Source: Synergistales bacterium (lineage in GTDB: Bacteria > Synergistota > Synergistia > Synergistales > Aminiphilaceae). Taken from it: a stretch of 56,217 bases of DNA. The notes beneath the pieces are model-generated. The model was not told the origin of the DNA. It worked only from the letters and a program-made list of their open reading frames with translations, and did not search any database. How positions within the stretch are numbered: position 1 is the stretch's first letter; each line of letters begins with the position of its first letter. Position numbers and translations under genes: made by a program. The stretch lies in NCBI GenBank assembly GCA_021736445.1, contig JAIPGA010000005.1:1-56217 (forward strand). Reading direction: 5' to 3'. Positions 50,926 through 56,217 of the stretch are shown here, one piece after another.

Positions 50926-51209
50926 CGTCGGTCCCCCCGGTCCAGACCGCCGGAAAGGCCCCGGGCCAGCACAAAGGTGATGAACGGCCCCCACAGGAGG
51001 AGCGCCCCCAGGGCGATGCCCAGCGCAAGCCGCTCGCCGGGGAAGCGAAGCATCAGCCCACCGACAACCAGCACCGCTCCAATGGTATCGGAAACGCCGA
51101 GGTACTGGATCCGGACCACCAGGGGGCCGGGCAGACAGAAACGCACCGTTCCCCAGATCATACAGAACGTCCCCAGCGCGAGGAACGCAGCGCTCGCAAC
51201 AGATATCAT
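50922..51209 (-). CDS. mrpG: Mrp antiporter subunit MrpG/MnhG
   Basis: A 95-residue membrane protein with three helices, the size and order expected for MrpG. The LPGPLVVRIQYLGVSDTIGAV stretch corresponds to the family's conserved cytosolic loop region. It starts at an ATG overlapping the mrpF stop by four bases and ends in a GTGA overlap with the MbhD-like gene. It is a structural subunit of the cation antiporter. Confidence 0.85.
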   Translation of the reverse strand: MISVASAAFLALGTFCMIWGTVRFCLPGPLVVRIQYLGVSDTIGAVLVVGGLMLRFPGERLALGIALGALLLWGPFITFVLARGLSGGLDRGDRR

Positions 51210-51460
51210 CCGGTGTGCCCCCGTTCGAGGAAAAGCGCCAGCACGGCGACGCCCAGGTCCCCAAAGAGCAGGATGGCCAGCGCGGGCAACGTCACCCCAG
51301 GCCGCCCCGCGAGCTGTCCCCACACGAGCAGCAACAGCGACCCCTTGATGGAAAGCGAGCCGAAGACGACCACCTTCAGCCAGGTTTCACCGGCCCTTCC
51401 AAAAAACCCGACGAGCAGCACCATCAGGGCAAAGAGCGCACCCAGAACAGCCGTTGTCAT
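51206..51460 (-). CDS. mrpF: Mrp antiporter subunit MrpF/MnhF
   Basis: An 84-residue protein with three hydrophobic helices. The segment VVVFGSLSIKGSLLLLVWGQLAG followed by a last helix with ALAILLFGDLGVAVLALFL fits MrpF, including the acidic residue in helix 3. GAGGAGGGG lies before the ATG within the mrpE end; it overlaps both neighbours by four bases. Confidence 0.82.
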   Translation of the reverse strand: MTTAVLGALFALMVLLVGFFGRAGETWLKVVVFGSLSIKGSLLLLVWGQLAGRPGVTLPALAILLFGDLGVAVLALFLERGHTG

Positions 51461-51846
51461 TGTTTGCCCCTCCTCCCTCTCCAGAGGACATGCACCAGCA
51501 GTTCGCGGTGCAGTCGGTTCACACGGATCACCACCGTTTTCGGTGTCAGCGTCACCAGGTAGACCCGGGAGACAATGGCCCACAGCGAATCGTCGGAGAG
51601 CCGCTCCGTGCGGAACCACCACTGGTGTTTCCGGAAGCAGACCAGGACAAGGGACTCGCCGAGCGCACGCACCACCGCCGGACACAGGCGCGCCAGAAAG
51701 ACCAGCGTCCCGCCCCAGGGAAGCCGGCATCCCAGGAGCCGGTCCAGGAGAAAGCCGAATCCCACGCCGCAGAGCAGGAAGGCCCGATCCGACGTCCCCG
51801 CGAGGGCGATCCACAGCAGGATCCCAGCCGCTCCCACGGGCGTCAC
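51457..51846 (-). CDS. mrpE: Mrp antiporter subunit MrpE/MnhE
   Basis: A 129-residue protein with two to three N-terminal helices and a basic cytosolic domain. The C-terminal part carries the family features RTERLSDDSLWAIVSRVYLVTLTPKTVVI and a final HRELLVHVLW stretch. The start is GTG 51846, overlapping the mrpD stop (GTGA). It is shorter than Bacillus MrpE (158 residues), mostly at the N-terminus. It belongs to the antiporter complex. Confidence 0.84.
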   Translation of the reverse strand: MTPVGAAGILLWIALAGTSDRAFLLCGVGFGFLLDRLLGCRLPWGGTLVFLARLCPAVVRALGESLVLVCFRKHQWWFRTERLSDDSLWAIVSRVYLVTLTPKTVVIRVNRLHRELLVHVLWRGRRGKQ

Positions 51847-53276
51847 GGCAGCATCACCCCCAATGTCCCCGCCAGTACCAGCAGCGTCAGCCCGAGACAG
51901 TGCTCCAGCTCCTCCGGCCACTGGGGAAGCGCAAGGCGGCTCCGCCTCAGGAGAACGAGATAGAGCGACCACCCCAGGGCGATCAAGAGAAGGGATTTGA
52001 ACAGAGAACCCCAGCTCCAGTACCCCACAACCGCCTCCAGCGAGACCAGGGCGCCGAAGACGAGGAGATGATGGGGCGACGGGAGACGCCATTCCGCCCT
52101 GTGGAGACGAACAGGGATGAACAGCAGCTTGGCGAAGGAGAGCGCCGTGCCCAGCGCAGCCAGGGTCATCACCGCAAGCCGCCACCCTTCCAGCCCGTTG
52201 AGAATGGCCGCTTTCGCGCCAAAGGCTCCCAGCCCGGGCAGTCCCGAGATCGCCAGGGCGCCCAGAGCCAGAGGCAGCCATCGCTCCAGCGGAATGCCCG
52301 ACTCCTTGAGTCGCCCCAGGTCCCGTTCCTCCAGTGCGCCGGCCGAAAGGAAGAGCCAGGACTTGAAGAGCCCGTGGGCCAGTGCGTACAGCGCCCCTGC
52401 GGCGGGCACGGCGAGGATGAACCCCACCTGGGACATGGTGTGGTAGGCCAGCATCCTCTTGATATCTTTGGCGAAAACGGCGTAGAGCACACCGTAGAGC
52501 GCGCCCAGAGGAGCCACCACCGAAAGCATCCCGGCGGCAATGGGGGAAAGCATGGCGATACGCAGCAGCGGGATGACCCCCACCTTGACAATCACGCCGG
52601 AGAGCAGCGCCGAAACAGCGCTCTCCGCCTCGCCGTGGACCTCGGGCAACCAGAGCCCCATCACCCACACCCCGCCCTTGACGGAGAGCCCCACCACCAG
52701 CAGAGCGATCGGCACTACGGGAAGCGTGGCCACGGAATCCAGGGAAAAGCTGTTGCTGTGGCCGTAGGCGTAGAGCACGCCGAGCAGAGAGAGCATCATC
52801 CCCGCGTTGCCGATAATCAGGTACTTGATGGCCGACCAGGTCTGCCGCTCTTTGTTGCCCAGGCGGATCAGCAGAAAGGCGATGATCGTGGCGAGTTCCA
52901 CCGAGACAAAGATATTGAAGAGATCGTGGCTGATAAAAACGGCATTGACCGCACCGTGGAGGAAGGCAACCAGCGGTATGCCGAGGTCGGACAATGAGGA
53001 CATGCGGCGGGAGAGAACCACGGTCAGCATCACCAGTGCGCTCATCAGCACCGCAAGAAAGGCGACCCTGTCGAGGAGCAGCTCCACGCCGAAGGAACCC
53101 GAGAAGGAAAGGGAACACACCATGTGCCGCTGCAGCCCGGCGAGAGCGAGCAGCGCGTTGCCGCCGAAAAGCAGGGGGAGAGGCCATCTCCACCGAGCCC
53201 GGATAACGAGAAGAACAATGCCGAAAACAAAGGGGAGGAAGACAAAGGCGACGACACACGCAAACCCGCTGTTCAC
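51843..53276 (-). CDS. mrpD: Mrp antiporter subunit MrpD/MnhD (NuoN/M-like)
   Basis: A 477-residue polytopic protein with about 14 helices, homologous to the proton-pumping subunits of complex I. Marks include the glutamate in FVSVELATI, the lysine of VGLSVKGGVWVMGLWLPEVHGEAESAVSALLSG-type helix 7-8 region, and the histidine and lysines near AYHTMSQVG and LFKSWLFLSAG. It is the only large ion-translocating subunit encoded here, because the NuoL-like MrpA is absent from the window. GTG 53276 is chosen as start since GGGAGG lies eight bases upstream; GTG 53285 would touch that site. Confidence 0.92.
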   Translation of the reverse strand: MNSGFACVVAFVFLPFVFGIVLLVIRARWRWPLPLLFGGNALLALAGLQRHMVCSLSFSGSFGVELLLDRVAFLAVLMSALVMLTVVLSRRMSSLSDLGIPLVAFLHGAVNAVFISHDLFNIFVSVELATIIAFLLIRLGNKERQTWSAIKYLIIGNAGMMLSLLGVLYAYGHSNSFSLDSVATLPVVPIALLVVGLSVKGGVWVMGLWLPEVHGEAESAVSALLSGVIVKVGVIPLLRIAMLSPIAAGMLSVVAPLGALYGVLYAVFAKDIKRMLAYHTMSQVGFILAVPAAGALYALAHGLFKSWLFLSAGALEERDLGRLKESGIPLERWLPLALGALAISGLPGLGAFGAKAAILNGLEGWRLAVMTLAALGTALSFAKLLFIPVRLHRAEWRLPSPHHLLVFGALVSLEAVVGYWSWGSLFKSLLLIALGWSLYLVLLRRSRLALPQWPEELEHCLGLTLLVLAGTLGVMLP

Positions 53277-53289
53277 GCCAGCCACCTCC

Positions 53290-53643
53290 CTAACGGCGCC
53301 ATCGCCGTTCGACCCGTCTGCTGTCCAGGGTGTAGTGGCGCCGGGAAAGCTGCATCACCGAGACAATGAGCAGCGCCAGGATGGAAAAGCCGATCACGAT
53401 GGCCGTAACGATCACCGCCTGGGGCACGGGATCGGCCATCGTACCCGGGGCGGCCGGGGCGGCCAGGATAGGCGCCCGGCCGCCGTGCCAGGCTGAGAGC
53501 ACGTAGAGGCTGATGATACCGGTACTCATGATATCCATGGCGATCACCTTCATCAGGAGATTCCGTTTGATCAGTATTCCACCCAGGCCGATAGCGATCA
53601 CCGCCAGAAGAGCGATACGGACTGCGGTACAGACACCCGTCAT
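53290..53643 (-). CDS. mrpC: Mrp antiporter subunit MrpC/MnhC (NuoK-like)
   Basis: A 117-residue protein with three helices. KRNLLMKVIAMDIMSTGIISLYVLSAW in helix 1-2 and PVPQAVIVTAIVIGFSILALLI in helix 3 match MrpC/NuoK. It is the first gene of the operon. The ATG is preceded by AAGGGGGCGTGGAG. A promoter-like element with a large inverted repeat is located just upstream. Confidence 0.9.
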   Translation of the reverse strand: MTGVCTAVRIALLAVIAIGLGGILIKRNLLMKVIAMDIMSTGIISLYVLSAWHGGRAPILAAPAAPGTMADPVPQAVIVTAIVIGFSILALLIVSVMQLSRRHYTLDSRRVERRWRR

Positions 53644-53677
53644 GTTCTCCACGCCCCCTTTGCCGGATTGCCTGTTG

Positions 53678-53730
53678 AGTGTATCCTCTTTTGGGGTCCC
53701 CCGCAAAGGTGCGCCCTTTGCGAAAGACCC
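53678..53730 (-). promoter_or_regulatory. Mrp operon promoter overlapped by a two-part inverted repeat
   Basis: On the minus strand TTTGCG (53707-53702) and TACACT (53683-53678) are 18 bases apart and would start transcription about 28 bases before mrpC. The -35 lies inside an inverted repeat: an inner 8-bp stem CGCAAAGG/CCTTTGCG (53702-53709 with 53715-53722), then a symmetric three-base gap, then an outer 5-bp stem GGGTC/GACCC (53694-53698 with 53726-53730). Confidence 0.5.
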
Positions 53731-53814
53731 TCCCGGCGGCACCGCAGTACCGGAGAAGCGCGCCGCCTCTCCCCGGGAAGGGCGGCGCACCACCCGGCGG
53801 AATCCTCGAAGTAG

Positions 53815-53842
53815 AAAAAAAGACCCCCATGCGGCGGGGGCC
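53815..53842 (-). terminator. Terminator of the opine dehydrogenase gene
   Basis: On the minus strand a short GC stem (GGGGG/CCCCC pair around a 7-base loop, 53824-53840) is followed by seven T. It lies 50 bases after the opine dehydrogenase stop. Confidence 0.75.
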
Positions 53843-53891
53843 TTTGACGGGAGACGGCACGACGGACCGATCCGGCTGGGGGACAGCCGGG

Positions 53892-54977
53892 TCAGTCGCC
53901 GAGCCGCAGGATCTCCTCTACGTCGAGACCGGCGATCCCGAGCTTCTCCAGCGTCGTTCCTTCCGTAAAGTAGTCCTTTTTGTGCAGCATCGAGGCGAGG
54001 GAGACGGCCATCCTGCTGACATCAGGCCTGTACCCGGCCTTCTCCGCCAGCTCTACGGAGGGAGCGACGAGCCCCGGGACATCCTCGGTGAGATAGCGGC
54101 TCCAGATACTCTGGCCGACAAGATCCTTGTAGGGCGACTCCGGGCTCTGGACATACTCGTAGATCGTGGCGGCGTCGTTCTGCCCGTAGTAGGTCTTCAG
54201 ATAGGAGAGGCAGGGCTCCAGCGTCAGCCCCAGACGCTCCCCGATCTGCAGGCGCTCTTCGTCCATCCGCATCATCAGCTCGGAGACCGAAGGGGTGATG
54301 CCGTCCATATAGTGCCGGAAGGTGTCGCTCTCCCGTTCGATGGCTCCGTAGCTGAGCAGCACCGGCAGCGGGTGGAGGGTGTAGTTGATGTTCTCCAGGT
54401 CCATCTCCAGGAGGTTGCCCGCTCCGGAGTATTCGATGTACCCCTTGAAGATAGCGTTCAGCTCGTCGAGGATCGCCTGGTTGTCCGCAGATGGTGATGT
54501 GGCCACCTTCATGGCGAGCTTGCGTTTGAAGACCATCACCTTGTCGTGGGTGTGGATCCGGCAGGCGTAGGGCATGGTGGAGGTCTCGGAGATGGAGATA
54601 CGGGCCGTCGAGCTCCTCTGTTTCATCATCTGCTTCAGCAGCAGGCCGCCGTAGTTCCCCGGAACGAGCAGCACATGCTGGCCGTCCTTCAGGTGGGGAA
54701 TCATGGCCCGGAAGATCGGCTCGTGGGCGAAGGAGGGCACCACCACCAGCAGATAGGCGGCGTTCTCCATAGCCTCGGCGATATCCATGGTCACCGCGGC
54801 GAGCTCCCCGCCGGCTGTGATGTCGCCTTCCATATACAGCTTCCGCTCTTCACGGAGCTTCCTGTAGTCCTCGGTGGCCTCCAGCGGTTCCCACATGGAC
54901 ACCGGCCGGCCTGTCGCGGCGATCTGAGCCGCCCAGGCCCTGGCGCCGTTTCCACTCCCCAACACGGCAAATTTCAT
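53892..54977 (-). CDS. Opine/octopine dehydrogenase family protein
   Basis: The 361-residue enzyme has an N-terminal Rossmann domain (MKFAVLGSGNGARAWAAQIA) and the C-terminal all-helical NAD/NADP octopine/nopaline dehydrogenase domain (residues 185-350). Characteristic parts are LVPGNYGG after strand 4, ETSTMPYACR, and NYTLHPLPVLLSYG with the catalytic-site histidine. Such enzymes interconvert an amino acid plus 2-oxo acid with an N-carboxyalkyl amino acid. With a TRAP binding protein directly upstream, a catabolic role on an imported opine-like compound is a reasonable inference. GGAAGGGGGAGG lies before the ATG. Confidence 0.88.
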   Translation of the reverse strand: MKFAVLGSGNGARAWAAQIAATGRPVSMWEPLEATEDYRKLREERKLYMEGDITAGGELAAVTMDIAEAMENAAYLLVVVPSFAHEPIFRAMIPHLKDGQHVLLVPGNYGGLLLKQMMKQRSSTARISISETSTMPYACRIHTHDKVMVFKRKLAMKVATSPSADNQAILDELNAIFKGYIEYSGAGNLLEMDLENINYTLHPLPVLLSYGAIERESDTFRHYMDGITPSVSELMMRMDEERLQIGERLGLTLEPCLSYLKTYYGQNDAATIYEYVQSPESPYKDLVGQSIWSRYLTEDVPGLVAPSVELAEKAGYRPDVSRMAVSLASMLHKKDYFTEGTTLEKLGIAGLDVEEILRLGD

Positions 54978-55012
54978 GGAACCTCCCCCTTCCTCTCAAG
55001 GGCTCGCTATTG

Positions 55013-55039
55013 AAAAAAGGGGCGGAATCCCTCCGCCCC
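55013..55039 (-). terminator. Terminator between TRAP binding protein and opine dehydrogenase genes
   Basis: On the minus strand GGGGCGGA and TCCGCCCC form a perfect 8-bp stem with a 5-base loop, followed by six T. It sits 31 bases past the binding-protein stop, so the dehydrogenase needs read-through or its own promoter. Confidence 0.88.
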
Positions 55040-55069
55040 CGGACGATGCTGCCTTTGCCGTTGCAGCGG

Positions 55070-56101
55070 TTACTTCTCGATGACGTATTCCTCCATGCCG
55101 CACCGCTCCATGACACCGTTGGCCCACTCCAGACCGATATCCTTCATGATCACCGGCCAGACCTGGGTGCGGACCTTGTCGGCGATCTCGGCGAGCTGGC
55201 CCTCCTCGGGGCGGACAATCTCGACACCGTAGTCGGCAAGCTTCTGCTCGTTCTTCGCCTGCTGGGGCTGGGCGTTCTCCCAGCGGCGCTCCTCGAAGGC
55301 GGCGGCCGCATCGAGGACACCCTGACGGTCTTCATCGGAAAGGCCCTCGAAGGTCTGCTTGTTCATGTAGAGGTACCACTGCTCGAAGTGGGTGTTCGCC
55401 GGCAGGTAGTAGTCGATGACATCGCGGAACTGGTTGTAGTAGCCCTCGGCGCCGGAACCGACGATCCCGTTGACCACACCGGTCTGGAGCGAGGTGAAGG
55501 CCTCGGAGAAGGGAATCGGCGTCGCCTGGTAGCCCATCGCCTGGGCGGTGAGCTGGAAGGTCTTCATCGGCGGAACGCGGACCTTGGTGTTCTTTTTCAC
55601 TTCAGGGTCGTAGGGGGCGTCGCCGGGCGCCTTGCTGAGCGCCACACCGCCGAAGTAGACGGGATAGCTGGAGAGGTACTGGATGTTCTGCCTGGCAAAG
55701 AGGTCGGCGGCCACCTTCATCAGCTCGCTGCCCGTGAAGAAATGCTCCCGGGCCTCCTCCCAGTTGGTGACAAAGTAGGGAAGGTACACTATCTGAACCC
55801 GTTTGTCGGCAGCCACACCGGGAGGCTGGCAGGCCATCTCCACGGCGCCGACGCTGATCCGCTCGTGGACCACTGTGTAGTCGCCGAGCTGGCTGGCCGG
55901 GTAGACCTCGATCTTGATCCGGCCGTCGGTGTTCTCCGCCACCTTGTCGGCGAACCAGTGCAGGTCCTTGTCGATGGGCGCGCCCTGGGGACGCACGTGG
56001 GACAGCTTCCATACCTGCTCCGCCCTGGCTTCAGCGACACCGCCGACAGCCAGCACAAAGGCCATCACGACAACAAACAGAACGAGAAAACTCCGTTTCA
56101 T
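55070..56101 (-). CDS. TRAP transporter solute-binding protein (DctP family)
   Basis: A 343-residue periplasmic binding protein. The signal peptide ends ARA before EQVWKLSHV. DctP-family features are the LHWFADKVAENTDGRIKIEVYPASQLG segment, the conserved arginine in NTKVRVPPMKTF (carboxylate binding) and the FSEAFTSLQTGVVNGIVG motif. It therefore probably binds an organic acid. The membrane subunits (DctQ, DctM) are not in the window and may be encoded to the right. AAGGAGG lies before the ATG. The terminator after it separates it from the opine dehydrogenase gene. Confidence 0.92.
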   Translation of the reverse strand: MKRSFLVLFVVVMAFVLAVGGVAEARAEQVWKLSHVRPQGAPIDKDLHWFADKVAENTDGRIKIEVYPASQLGDYTVVHERISVGAVEMACQPPGVAADKRVQIVYLPYFVTNWEEAREHFFTGSELMKVAADLFARQNIQYLSSYPVYFGGVALSKAPGDAPYDPEVKKNTKVRVPPMKTFQLTAQAMGYQATPIPFSEAFTSLQTGVVNGIVGSGAEGYYNQFRDVIDYYLPANTHFEQWYLYMNKQTFEGLSDEDRQGVLDAAAAFEERRWENAQPQQAKNEQKLADYGVEIVRPEEGQLAEIADKVRTQVWPVIMKDIGLEWANGVMERCGMEEYVIEK

Positions 56102-56217
56102 TTACAACATCCTCCTTCTCTCTTGCAGCATCCAACCCTCAAAACAAAGGCCCTGAGGGACACAGGGATTCCGCCGTATCATGGCACTCCCCTCTCGCCG
56201 CCGTGTCACACCCCACC
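56102..56217. other. Upstream region of the TRAP binding-protein gene
   Basis: These last 116 bases hold the ribosome site AAGGAGG and, on the minus strand, an inverted repeat CCCTCA/TGAGGG flanking a GC- then T-rich stretch. No convincing promoter or gene is seen; the region runs off the window. Confidence 0.4.

Noticed and set aside
1-56217. CRISPR arrays, tRNA or rRNA genes, insertion sequences, prophage genes, origins
   Set aside because: No direct-repeat arrays, cloverleaf sequences, transposase or integrase motifs, or terminal repeats were noticed while reading either strand; this was done by eye and a tRNAscan or ISfinder run could still find something.

Overview
The window is a dense, GC-rich bacterial chromosome segment with about 48 protein genes. 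I see no rRNA, tRNA, CRISPR array, insertion sequence or phage gene. A TolC-type outer-membrane channel and a lipid-anchored efflux adaptor point to a diderm. Peptide uptake, opine and nucleobase catabolism, TRAP and BMP transport, molybdenum hydroxylases and a sodium/proton antiporter suggest an amino-acid-fermenting anaerobe. A Synergistota-like host would fit, but that is inference from gene content and not a phylogenetic result. Genes are tightly packed; many are coupled by ATGA, GTGA or TAATG overlaps, and GTG starts are common.

Layout. 0-9.4 kb: a small membrane protein, then a TetR-controlled RND efflux operon (regulator, pump, TolC, lipoprotein adaptor), a MATE exporter and a convergent trypsin-like protease. 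9.6-25.3 kb: a nucleobase or heterocycle catabolic island with two complete molybdenum hydroxylases of the xanthine dehydrogenase family, an SsnA-type amidohydrolase, a dihydropyrimidine/dihydroorotate dehydrogenase-like flavoprotein, a BMP-type nucleoside ABC transporter and a dihydropyrimidinase. 25.4-32.3 kb (minus strand): a complete dipeptide ABC transporter operon with a built-in dipeptide epimerase. 32.6-37.2 kb: a tail-anchored unknown protein, a NifX-like protein and a poly-gamma-glutamate synthesis set (PgsB, PgsC, PgsW) with a small membrane protein.

37.2-45 kb: a TOPRIM-like protein coupled to an exported S9 peptidase, a divergent Lrp/AsnC regulator, and a two-kinase/one-receiver signalling operon. 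45.1-49.6 kb: a radical SAM enzyme, a membrane polyferredoxin with a duplicated C-terminal helical domain, an exported beta-domain protein, a thioredoxin-type arsenate reductase and a ZIP metal transporter. 49.6-53.6 kb (minus strand): a rearranged Mrp antiporter operon in the order C-D-E-F-G-(MbhD)-(MbhE+B), with no large MrpA. 53.9-56.1 kb: an opine dehydrogenase behind a TRAP solute-binding protein.

The most unusual item is the MbhD-like gene at 50209-50925. It carries, after three membrane helices, a family-3 solute-binding domain that appears to lack most of its second lobe. This would place a ligand-sensing domain on a cation antiporter. The nucleobase island is the second item of interest: it resembles the anaerobic purine-degradation clusters (ygfM/xdhD/ssnA/hyuA type) but uses a flavoprotein whose usual catalytic loop is replaced, and it has its own nucleoside importer.
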